The notes under the pieces: model-generated
Database searches by the model: none
Told to the model about the DNA's origin: nothing
Seen by the model: only the letters and a program-made list of their open reading frames with translations
Assembly (NCBI GenBank): GCA_021786915.1
Contig: JAJYMP010000751.1
Location: forward strand, 1 to 11,018
Length of the DNA: 11,018 nt
Origin: Chloroflexota bacterium
GTDB taxonomy: Bacteria > Chloroflexota > Limnocylindria > Limnocylindrales > CSP1-4
Direction: 5' to 3'
Part shown: positions 1 to 6,688 of the stretch, piece after piece
Layout: each line of letters begins with the position of its first letter
Position numbering within the stretch: position 1 is the first letter of the stretch
Translations under genes and position numbers: made by a program

Positions 1-611
1 TCTCGATCCCCGCCACGGTCATCCCCGTGTTCGTGGCCGCCTTCGCCGCCTACGCCTTCGCGTGGATGGAGTTCCCGGGGCGCAACATCCTGTTCGTGGT
101 GGTCGTGGGGCTGCTCGTCGTGCCCCTCCAGACGACCTTCATCCCGATCCTGCGGCTGTACGGGTCGACGGGGATCGAGGGCCAGTTCCTGGCCGTGTGG
201 CTCGCCCACACCGGCTACGGGCTGCCGTTCGCCGTGTACCTGCTGCGCAACTTCATGGGCGAGCTGCCGCGCGAGGTGTTCGAGTCGGCGGCGATCGACG
301 GCGCCAGCCCAGTCACCTCGTTCTTCCGGCTGGCCATCCCGATGAGCGTGCCCGCCATCGCGGCCCTGGTCATCTTCCAGTTCCTGTTCGTCTGGAACGA
401 CCTCCTGGTCGCCCTGATCTACATCGGCGCGGCGAACCCCGAGAACGACCCGCTCACGATCTCCATCGCGTCCCTGGTGGGCAACTTCGGCCAGGGCTGG
501 TGGTACCTGGCGGCGGCGTCCTTCATCTCGATGGCGGTCCCGCTGCTGGTGTTCTTCACGCTCCAGCGCTACTTCGTCCACGGGATCGTCGGCGGCTCGG
601 TGAAGGGATGA
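1..611 (+). CDS. Carbohydrate ABC transporter permease, MalG/CUT1 type (5' end outside window)
   Basis: This is an inner-membrane permease of a binding-protein-dependent sugar importer. The frame is open from base 3 (reading SIPATVIP before the first in-window GTG at 27), so the N-terminus lies upstream. The visible ~200 residues hold about five hydrophobic segments. Between the third and fourth is the EAA loop that docks on the ATPase: FESAAIDGAS, then LAIPMSVP, matching the family pattern EAAxxDGA-(9)-xxxP. The C-terminus, VHGIVGGSVKG, is typical of MalG-like permeases, which usually end in a G-x-x-K-G tail. The other permease, binding protein and ATPase would be expected upstream or elsewhere. 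A GH65 phosphorylase fusion begins 52 bases downstream on the same strand, so the likely cargo is an alpha-linked glucose disaccharide. The substrate is inference; the family is clear. Confidence 0.93.
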   Translation, partial: SIPATVIPVFVAAFAAYAFAWMEFPGRNILFVVVVGLLVVPLQTTFIPILRLYGSTGIEGQFLAVWLAHTGYGLPFAVYLLRNFMGELPREVFESAAIDGASPVTSFFRLAIPMSVPAIAALVIFQFLFVWNDLLVALIYIGAANPENDPLTISIASLVGNFGQGWWYLAAASFISMAVPLLVFFTLQRYFVHGIVGGSVKG

Positions 612-663
612 CCGCAGGGCACGCGCTGCACGCGGGACGGGCGGCAGGCCGGGGGCGAGCGAC

Positions 664-3600
664 GTGCCCAACCGAGGGGTGACGTCATCGGCGGACCTGC
701 CGAAGCCCCGCGCCCCGCTCCTGTTGCTCTATCCGGTCGAGCCGTGGCGGGTGCGGGAGCAGGGGTTCGACCCGGCCAATGCCGCCCGGAGCGAATCCGT
801 GTTCGCGCTCGCCAACGGGCATCTCGGGCTGCGCGGCAACCTCGAGGAGGACGCCGGCAACGCCGTCCACGGCACGTACCTCAACGGGTTCCACGAGGAG
901 GCGCCGATCGTCTACCCCGAGAGCGCCTACGGCTTCGCCCGGAGCCACCAGGTCCAGCTCAACCTCGCCGACGGCAAGCGGATCCGGCTCGAGGTGGACG
1001 GCGAGCCGCTGGACCTCGCGACGGGCGAGGTCGAGTACCAGGAGCGCTCCCTGGACCTGCGCGCGGGCATCCTGCACCGGAGGCTCCGTTGGCGGTCGCC
1101 GGGCGGGAGGCGGATCGAGCTCACGACGAGGCGGCTGGTGTCGTTCACGCGGCCGTCTGTCGCGCTGATCGACTACCGCGTGACGCTGCTCGAGGCCCCG
1201 CGCGGCGAGGCGGAGGTGCGCCTGGTGTCCACGCTCGTCGAGGGGCCCGGCAACATGGTCGCCTCGGAAGACCCGCGGGTGGGGTCCCACGTCCGCCCGG
1301 GGTCGCTCGTGCTCGAGCGCCACGAGACGGACGACGCCGGCGGCCTCCTGGTCCAGCGCACGCGGGCGACCAAGCTCGCCGTCGCGGTTGCCGTGCGCCA
1401 CTCGGCGGTGTGGCTCCGGGGCCCGGTCTACGATCCGGAGTCGCCGCGCACGGTGTCGGACGCCGACGACGGGCGGAGCGAGGCGCCCGGCCCGCAGGGG
1501 CCCCAAGGCGACCTCGCGCCCGGGACCTCGCTGCTGGAGGACGGGATCGCCTGCACGTTCCGGGCGCGGCTCGAGGCGGGGGACGGCATCCGGCTGACGA
1601 AGGCGCTCGCGTACTGCAGCTCGCTGGGGACGCCCCGGGACGGCCTTGGCGGGAGCGGTCGTGTCGAGGGGGAGGGAGTCGCCGACGATGCCTTCGCCGA
1701 TGAGCCCCTTGACGACGAGCGGCTGGTCGATGACGAGCTGGCCGACGAGGCGCGCGCGCTCGCCGCCGAGGCGCTCGACGACGGCTTTGACCGCCTCGCC
1801 GATGAGCAGGCCGAGGTGCTCGCCGCGTTCTGGCGCGACTCAGACGTGGAGCTCGAGGGCGATGACGCCCTGCAGCAGGGGCTGCGGTTCAACCTGTTCA
1901 CGATCTTCGGGTCGGCCGGCCGCGACGGGAGGACGAACCTCGCGGCGAAGGGACTCACCGGTGAGGGGTACGAGGGCCACGTCTTCTGGGACACCGAGGT
2001 GTTCGCCCACCCGTTCTTCGTCTACACCCAGCCCGCCCTCGCCCGGGCGCTCCTCGAGTTCCGCATCGCGACGCTCCCCCAGGCCCGCGAGCGCGCTCGC
2101 GAGATGAGCGAACGGGGCGCGCTGTTCCCGTGGCGCACGATCAACGGCCGCGAGGCGTCCGCGTACTTCCCGGCGGGCACGGCGCAGTACCACATCAACG
2201 CCGACATCGCGCTGGCCCTCGTGCGCTACCTGGGCGTGACCGGCGACCGGTCACTGCTGCTCGACGGCGGCGCCGAGCTCCTGTTCGAGACCGCCCGGAT
2301 GTGGCTCGGGCTGGGCGCCTACATCCCCGCCCAGGGCGGCGAGTTCTGCCTCAACGAGGTCACCGGACCCGACGAGTACACCGCGCTGGTGAACAACAAC
2401 CTCTACACGAACCTGATGGCCCGCGCGCACCTGCGCCACGCGATCCGGGTCGCCGACGGGCTCGCGCGCGACGAGCCGCAGGCGTGGGCCAGGCTGTCGG
2501 GCGCGATCGGGCTGACCCTCGCAGAGGTGGACGAATGGCGGCAGGCGGCCCAGCGCATGCGGGTCCCGCGCGATGCGGCGCTGGGCATCCACCTCCAGGA
2601 CGACGCCTTCCTGGACCGCGAGCCGTGGGATTTCGCCGCCACCCCGGCCGACCGCTACCCGCTCCTGCTCCACTACCACCCGCTGGTCATCTACCGCCAC
2701 CGGGTGCTCAAGCAGCCCGACGTGGTCCTGGCCCAGGTGCTGCTCGGCCACCAGTTCACCACCGCCGAGAAGCGGCGCAACTTCGCCTTCTACGACCCGC
2801 TCACGACCGGCGATTCGTCGCTCGCCCCGTGCATCCAGAGCGTGGCGGCGGCGGAGCTGGGCCAGGCCGAGGCCGCCCGCCGCTACTTCGTCTCGACGGC
2901 CCGGATGGACCTCGACGACGTCAACGGCAACACCCGCGACGGCGTGCACATCGCGGCGATGGCCGGCACGTGGGTGTCGGTGGTCAACGGCTTCGCGGGC
3001 CTCCGGGACGACGACGGGGGGCTGTCCTTCGCGCCCCGGCTGCCCGACGCCTGGCAGCGGCTGGCGTTCCGGCTGCGCGTGGGCGCCTCGCGGCTGCACG
3101 TCGAGATCACGCCGGCCGAGGCGACCTACACCGTCGAGTCCGGGCCGCCGGTCGAGCTTCGCCACTTCGGCGAGCTGGTGTCGGTCGGGGCGGGGGAGCC
3201 GGCCGTCTTCGACCTGCGCCCCAGGCTGCGCGCGGTCGTGTTCGACCTCGACGGCGTCCTCACCGACACGGCCGAGCTCCACTTCCGGGCCTGGGCGCGG
3301 ATGGCCGCCGAGGAGGGGCTCCCGTTCAGCCGGCAGCTCAACGAGCGGCTCAAGGGGATCGGCCGGCTGGAGAGCCTCGAGATCATCCTCGCGGCGGCCG
3401 GGCGCACCGACCTCGACCCGGCGGCGAAGACGCTGCTCACCGAGCGCAAGAACGGCTACTTCGGCGAGCTGATCGCGCAGATCACGCCCGCCGACCTGCT
3501 GCCGGGGGTTCGGGAGCTGCTCGCCGACCTGCGCGCGGCCGGCATCCGCACGGCCATCGCGTCGGCCAGCCACAACGCGACCGAGGTCGTCCGGCGCCTG

Positions 3601-3879
3601 GGCATCGCGGGCATGGTGGACGCGATGGTGGACCCCTCGGCGATCGTCAAGGGCAAGCCCGACCCGGAGATCTTCCTGGCGGCCGCGGAGCAGCTCGGCG
3701 CGCGCCCGGACGACTGCGTGGGCGTCGAGGACGCGCGGGCCGGGATCGAGGCGATCAACGCCGCCGGGATGGTGTCGGTGGGCGTGGGGTCGAGCCTGAC
3801 CGAGGCAGTGTGGGCGGTGGCGGACACCCGGCAGCTCACGCGCGAGGCGCTGGCCGGGCTGTTCGGGGGCCGCACGTGA
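664..3879 (+). CDS. GH65 disaccharide phosphorylase fused to beta-phosphoglucomutase
   Basis: A 1071-residue cytosolic fusion. Residues ~20-320 form the GH65 N-terminal beta-sandwich (SVFALANGHLGLRGNLEE) and ~385-830 the (alpha/alpha)6 barrel and its C-terminal sheet. Family motifs seen are GYEGHVFWDTEVF (435-447), NEVTGPDEYT (564-573, with E565 the expected general acid), LKQPDV (682-687), TTGDSSL (714-720) and GVHIAAMAGTW. Residues ~855-1071 are a HAD phosphatase-fold beta-phosphoglucomutase: FDLDGVLTDT with nucleophile D861 and acid/base D863, SASHN (967-971), K998 in KGKPDPE, and metal ligands E1022/D1023 in GVEDARAG. GH65 phosphorylases split trehalose, maltose, kojibiose or nigerose with phosphate to beta-glucose 1-phosphate, which the mutase turns into glucose 6-phosphate. 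Which disaccharide is used cannot be read here. A very acidic stretch (~339-362) between sandwich and barrel is unusual. The start is GTG 664, after a G-rich tract at 651-655; in-frame GTG 679 is an alternative. Confidence 0.93.
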   Translation: MPNRGVTSSADLPKPRAPLLLLYPVEPWRVREQGFDPANAARSESVFALANGHLGLRGNLEEDAGNAVHGTYLNGFHEEAPIVYPESAYGFARSHQVQLNLADGKRIRLEVDGEPLDLATGEVEYQERSLDLRAGILHRRLRWRSPGGRRIELTTRRLVSFTRPSVALIDYRVTLLEAPRGEAEVRLVSTLVEGPGNMVASEDPRVGSHVRPGSLVLERHETDDAGGLLVQRTRATKLAVAVAVRHSAVWLRGPVYDPESPRTVSDADDGRSEAPGPQGPQGDLAPGTSLLEDGIACTFRARLEAGDGIRLTKALAYCSSLGTPRDGLGGSGRVEGEGVADDAFADEPLDDERLVDDELADEARALAAEALDDGFDRLADEQAEVLAAFWRDSDVELEGDDALQQGLRFNLFTIFGSAGRDGRTNLAAKGLTGEGYEGHVFWDTEVFAHPFFVYTQPALARALLEFRIATLPQARERAREMSERGALFPWRTINGREASAYFPAGTAQYHINADIALALVRYLGVTGDRSLLLDGGAELLFETARMWLGLGAYIPAQGGEFCLNEVTGPDEYTALVNNNLYTNLMARAHLRHAIRVADGLARDEPQAWARLSGAIGLTLAEVDEWRQAAQRMRVPRDAALGIHLQDDAFLDREPWDFAATPADRYPLLLHYHPLVIYRHRVLKQPDVVLAQVLLGHQFTTAEKRRNFAFYDPLTTGDSSLAPCIQSVAAAELGQAEAARRYFVSTARMDLDDVNGNTRDGVHIAAMAGTWVSVVNGFAGLRDDDGGLSFAPRLPDAWQRLAFRLRVGASRLHVEITPAEATYTVESGPPVELRHFGELVSVGAGEPAVFDLRPRLRAVVFDLDGVLTDTAELHFRAWARMAAEEGLPFSRQLNERLKGIGRLESLEIILAAAGRTDLDPAAKTLLTERKNGYFGELIAQITPADLLPGVRELLADLRAAGIRTAIASASHNATEVVRRLGIAGMVDAMVDPSAIVKGKPDPEIFLAAAEQLGARPDDCVGVEDARAGIEAINAAGMVSVGVGSSLTEAVWAVADTRQLTREALAGLFGGRT

Positions 3880-3918
3880 GCGCCCGCGCGGTCTGCTGCC
3901 GGCAGGTCCAGCCGGGAC

Positions 3919-3947
3919 TTTTCGAATCGTCCCTCCGCCACTAGGCT
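3919..3947 (+). promoter_or_regulatory. Putative promoter for the propeller/MoaD-like unit
   Basis: The 126-base gap between the GH65 fusion and the next gene holds an AT-richer patch. A -10-like TAGGCT (3942-3947) lies 17 bases after a weak -35-like TTTTCG (3919-3924). A perfect 10-bp palindrome, CTGCCGGCAG, sits upstream at 3896-3905 and could be an operator half or chance. The downstream gene has a strong SD, GGAGG (3995-3999), six bases before its ATG. The placement suits an independent promoter rather than read-through from the sugar operon. The -35 match is poor, so the call is tentative. Confidence 0.4.
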
Positions 3948-4005
3948 AGACGGCCAACACCCCCGCCAGCGTCCCGCGGCGGCCGCCGCACTACGGAGGT
4001 TCCGG

Positions 4006-5079
4006 ATGCCCCGCGTCCTGGTGATGGTCGGCACCAAGAAGGGTGCCTACCTGCTCGAGTCTGACGAGGCCCGTCGCGACTGGCAGGTTCGCGGCCCGTT
4101 CTGCGACGGCTTCGAGATTCGCGACCTCAGCTACAACCCCGCCGACGGCGCCATCTACGCCGCGGCCACCTCACCCTGGTTCGGCCCCGCGGTCTTCCGC
4201 TCGCCCGACCTGGGCGAGACGTGGACCCACTCGTCCGATGGCCTCACGTACGGGGATGACGGGCCGAAGCTGACGCGCGTCTGGAGCGTCACGCCGGGCC
4301 ACGGCGCGCTGTATGCGGGCGTGGAGCCGGCGGGGCTGTTCCGCAGCGACGACCAGGGCGCGACGTGGCAGCACGTCGAGGGGCTGCGACGGCACCCGTC
4401 CACGCCGGACTGGATGCCGGGCAACGGCGGCCTGATCCTCCACACGATCGTCCCGCAGCCTCGCGACCCGCGCCGGATGTGGGTGGGGGCGAGCTCGGTG
4501 GGCGTGTTCGAGACCACCGATGGCGGCGAGACGTGGACGGCCCGCAACCGCGGCGTCCGCCAGGACTACAACCCGGGGCCGCCGGAGGAGGTCGGCAGCT
4601 GCGTCCACAAGTTCGCGCTGGCTGCCGGCACCGAGCAGACGCTGTTCCAGCAGAACCACTGCGGCGTGTACCGCTCGGACGACGGGGGCGCGAACTGGCA
4701 GGAGATCACCGGGGACCTGCCCACCGACTTCGGGTTCGTGCTGGGCGCCCACCCCCGGGATCCGAAGACGGCCTGGGTCCTGCCGCTCACCACGCCCGAG
4801 CACGGCCGGTACACGCCCGACGCCAAGGCTGCGGTCTGGCGGACGCGCGACGGCGGCGCCTCGTGGGAGCGGCTCTCGAACGGCCTGCCGCAGGAGAACG
4901 CGTGGCTGTCGGTCCTGCGCGAGGCGATGGGCGTCGACTCGCTCGACCGGCCAGGCGTCTACTTCGGCTCGCAGTCGGGACAGCTGTTCGCGTCACCGGA
5001 CGAGGGCGACACCTGGCGCGAGATCGCCTCGTTCCTGCCCCAGATCGCCTCGGTCGACGCCGCGGTCCTGGCGGACTGA
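4006..5079 (+). CDS. Asp-box (BNR) beta-propeller protein, sialidase/sortilin-like fold, function unknown
   Basis: A 357-residue protein built of six Asp-box repeats (S/T-x-D-x-G-x-x-W): SPDLGETW (66-73), SDDQGATW (114-121), TTDGGETW (170-177), SDDGGANW (224-231), TRDGGASW (280-287) and SPDEGDTW (330-337), spaced about 48-57 residues apart, as expected for one blade each. The N-terminus, VLVMVGTKKGAYLLES, begins a first blade directly and there is no signal peptide or lipobox, so the protein is probably cytosolic. Databases often label such proteins exo-alpha-sialidase or glycosyl hydrolase. No FRIP motif is visible and the sialidase arginine triad cannot be recognised, so the enzymatic label is not supported. 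The start is fixed by GGAGG (3995-3999) six bases upstream. A MoaD-like gene follows after 22 bases, suggesting one transcript and a shared process. Confidence 0.9.
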   Translation: MPRVLVMVGTKKGAYLLESDEARRDWQVRGPFCDGFEIRDLSYNPADGAIYAAATSPWFGPAVFRSPDLGETWTHSSDGLTYGDDGPKLTRVWSVTPGHGALYAGVEPAGLFRSDDQGATWQHVEGLRRHPSTPDWMPGNGGLILHTIVPQPRDPRRMWVGASSVGVFETTDGGETWTARNRGVRQDYNPGPPEEVGSCVHKFALAAGTEQTLFQQNHCGVYRSDDGGANWQEITGDLPTDFGFVLGAHPRDPKTAWVLPLTTPEHGRYTPDAKAAVWRTRDGGASWERLSNGLPQENAWLSVLREAMGVDSLDRPGVYFGSQSGQLFASPDEGDTWREIASFLPQIASVDAAVLAD

Positions 5080-5101
5080 GCGGCGGGGAGCTGTCGAAGC
5101 G

Positions 5102-5365
5102 ATGGCTGAGGTGCGGCTGCCCGGCAACCTCGTGGACCTGTTCCCCGGAACGCCCCGGCGGCTGGAGCTGCGGGGCGGCACGGTGCGCGAGGTGCTGGCC
5201 TCGCTCGACGCCCGGGTGCCCGGCATGCACGACCGGCTGCTGACCGCGGGCCCCGAGATCCGGGAGCACATCAAGGTGTTCGTCGACGGGCGCCAGGCGG
5301 AGCTGGCCACGCCGGTCACGCCGGATTCCGTCGTGCACGTGATCCCGGCGGTGTCGGGGGGATAG
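5102..5365 (+). CDS. MoaD/ThiS-family ubiquitin-fold (beta-grasp) protein
   Basis: An 87-residue protein of the usual MoaD/ThiS size. It opens with MAEVRLPGNLVDLF, the first beta-strand typical of MoaD-like proteins, and has the segment TVREVLASLDARVPGM (helix 1). It continues through IKVFVDGRQAEL and VTPDSVVHVIPAVSGG. The C-terminal Gly-Gly is the residue pair that is adenylated and thiocarboxylated in sulfur carriers, for which an E1-like MoeB/ThiF enzyme is needed. None is in this window, nor is MoaE or other molybdopterin genes, so a role in molybdenum cofactor synthesis is not implied. The ATG at 5102 has a GGGGAG tract (5085-5090) 11 bases upstream. Co-transcription with the Asp-box propeller gene is likely. 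It could be a dedicated sulfur donor or a protein modifier; that is open. Confidence 0.9.
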   Translation: MAEVRLPGNLVDLFPGTPRRLELRGGTVREVLASLDARVPGMHDRLLTAGPEIREHIKVFVDGRQAELATPVTPDSVVHVIPAVSGG

Positions 5366-5373
5366 GTCCAACG

Positions 5374-5398
5374 CTCGTCTCGGCGTTGCCGAGACGGG
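5374..5398. terminator. Hairpin between convergent genes
   Basis: CGTCTCGGC (5376-5384) and GCCGAGACG (5388-5396) form a perfect 9-bp stem with loop GTT. It extends to 11 bp with a T-G wobble and a C-G pair. It begins nine bases after the MoaD-like stop, as a factor-independent terminator stem would, but only two T follow, so it may act with Rho or as a 3'-end stabiliser. It would work in either direction. On the minus strand it lies inside the open frame that continues from the histidine kinase remnant, one reason to think that frame is not intact there. Confidence 0.55.
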
Positions 5399-5403
5399 TT
5401 CGG

Positions 5404-5985
5404 GCGCCGTCGCCCCGCGCTCGCCGACGGGTAGCGCACCCGGAAGGCCGTCCAGCCCGGCCCGGAGGTGATGCTGACCTCGCCCTCGTCTGCCTCTACC
5501 AGCTGGCGCACGATCGCGAGGCCGATACCGGCGCCGCTGCGCGCCCGGTCCCGCGAGGGCTCCACGCGGTAGAAGCGGTCGAACACGCGGGAGATGGCCT
5601 CCGGGGGGATGCCCGGCCCTGAGTTGCCCACCACGATCTCGATCCACGTGCGGCCGTCGCGGCCTCCGTGGGAGCCGGCGGCCCTCGAATCGCCGGCCAC
5701 CAGCGACGCCACGGCGACGCGGCCGCGGTCGGGCGTGTACCGCTCGGCGTTCTGGAGCAGGCTCGCGAGCACGCCGGTCAGCGCGTCCGGGCGCACGCGC
5801 GCGATCGCGGGTCCGGGGGCGTCAGCCTTGAGGGCGACCGACCGCCGGGCCAGGGCCGGCACCACCAGTTCCGCCGCGCTCCGCAGGGCGGCTGCCACGT
5901 CGACCTCGACTGGCCCGGTCCGCACGGCAGTCCACGGGGCTCCGGCCGGCACGTCGAGCGAGGCCGCGAGCCGCCTCACGCCGCC
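5404..5985 (-). pseudogene. Sensor histidine kinase remnant (ATPase domain only)
   Basis: Read on the minus strand, this stretch encodes a clear HATPase_c domain of a two-component sensor kinase: N-box LLQNAERYTP (Asn codon at 5749-5751), G1 box NSGPGIPPEAISRVFDRFYR, G2 box SGAGIGLAIVRQLVEADEGE and the closing GWTAFRVRYP. The recognisable part starts at VRRLAASLDVPAG, which resembles the end of the second dimerisation helix. The phospho-acceptor H-box helix, HAMP, sensor and membrane segments are absent, and the space they need holds the signal-peptide end of the plus-strand gene. Although open frames extend both ways (about 4993-6177), residues beyond these limits resemble no kinase and run antisense to other genes. 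No stop follows the domain, which normally ends the protein. GTG 5979 could start a free ATPase-domain protein, but no SD is evident. No response regulator is nearby. A decayed fragment is the best reading. Confidence 0.7.
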
Positions 5986-6071
5986 TCGCCATGCGCCCCG
6001 TCGCACGGCCCGGCGAGTCTGACCGCCGTCCCGATCGCCGGGACCGCCCGCCGGCAGCGCCCCGCCGGTCC

Positions 6072-6077
6072 AGGAGG
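6072..6077 (+). promoter_or_regulatory. Strong ribosome binding site of the frameshifted secreted-protein gene
   Basis: AGGAGG, nine bases before ATG 6087. It is the strongest SD in this part of the window, yet it serves a frame that does not match the protein-coding frame downstream. That makes it the main evidence for where the original start lay. Confidence 0.7.
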
Positions 6078-6086
6078 ATCTCCCTG

Positions 6087-6484
6087 ATGCCCCGTCGTCT
6101 CGCACCGCCCTCACCGCCACCGCCCTGCTCACGTCCCTCGCCGCAAGCTCGGTCTTCGCCGGCAGCGCGCCCCGCATCGGCCGCTACGCCGAGGGCACCC
6201 TGTGGCGGACTGAGGGGACGCCCACCGACTTCGCGAACACCGGCGCCCCGGCCTCGTCCCTCGAGGCGATCTACGCACTGGGCGACGGGCTGGTCAACGT
6301 GGCCGCGGCCGCGCCCGGCGACCCCGGGTTCCGAGGCGGGCGCCGGACGGTCCTGCCGATCACCTGGAACAGGACGCCTGTGCAGCTGACCGGTGGCGAC
6401 CAGGCGCTCGTCTACGCCTCGGCCGGGATGCTGACGATCGTGTCGACGCCCGTCAAGGAGTTCGCGTGCCCGGTGATCCCCTGA
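6087..6484 (+). pseudogene. Small secreted protein with a frameshift in its signal peptide
   Basis: From ATG 6087 the frame reads MPRRLAPPSPPPP, a low-complexity shadow. From about 6101 another frame (ending TGA 6484) reads RTALTATALLTSLAASSVFA, a classic Sec signal-peptide core, and then a normal-looking ~105-residue mature chain: GSAPRIGRYAEGTLW near its start, VYASAGMLTIVS, and a Cys near the C-terminus in FACPVIP. That frame has no ATG, GTG or TTG between the stop at 6020-6022 and a GTG at 6299. Restoring one base near 6100-6102 would give MPRRL joined to RTALTATALL, a perfect n-region plus h-region of a 132-residue exported protein. So either one base was lost (a pseudogene) or the sequence has an error. 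The family is not recognised; no lipobox is seen. The gene lies back to back with the histidine kinase remnant, itself broken. GTG 6299 would give only a 61-residue C-terminal piece. Confidence 0.75.
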
Positions 6485-6643
6485 TCCAGGGCTGATCGCC
6501 CGACCCGGCGCGGCACGGCGGCTCGCCTCGCATGGCAGACCACCCTGCATCGTCGCGCCGCCTCCGCCGCTCGGCCTGCCCGTCTGGGGCGGCGACCCGC
6601 CCGTTCCCCGGGGCCTGCCCGGCACGCTCCCGCCCGCGTCACC

Positions 6644-6676
6644 TACCATCGGTCCTCCAACATGACGACGGGAGGA
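6644..6676 (+). promoter_or_regulatory. Possible -10 box and SD ahead of the GT-C gene
   Basis: The 6485-6688 gap shows no gene on either strand. Near its end is a -10-like TACCAT (6644-6649) without a convincing -35, and GGGAGGA (6670-6676) 12 bases before ATG 6689. If transcription starts about 7-10 bases after TACCAT, the in-frame ATG at 6662 would fall at the very 5' end of the mRNA without an SD, which favours 6689 as the start. Confidence 0.35.
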
Positions 6677-6688
6677 CCCGAGAACCCA

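Noticed and set aside
2251..3573. Long minus-strand open frame (440 codons) opposite the GH65 fusion
   Set aside because: It is Arg/Gly/Pro-rich with no recognisable motif and lies antisense to a gene with unmistakable family motifs; such frames are common in very GC-rich DNA.
4006..5079. Calling the Asp-box protein a sialidase
   Set aside because: Asp-boxes occur in many propellers; no FRIP motif, arginine triad or export signal is visible.
4993..6177. The histidine kinase as a full 394-codon gene
   Set aside because: Only the middle (about 5404-5985) looks like a kinase. The ends run antisense to the MoaD-like, propeller and secreted-protein genes, lack an H-box and look like shadow sequence.
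6087..6389. Protein read straight from ATG 6087
   Set aside because: The product is a Ser/Pro/Arg-rich shadow, whereas the neighbouring frame has a clean signal peptide and a normal composition to the stop at 6484.
6662..6688. ATG 6662 as start of the GT-C glycosyltransferase
   Set aside because: No SD precedes it and it falls near the likely transcript start; GGGAGGA lies just downstream of it and upstream of ATG 6689. The choice is not certain.
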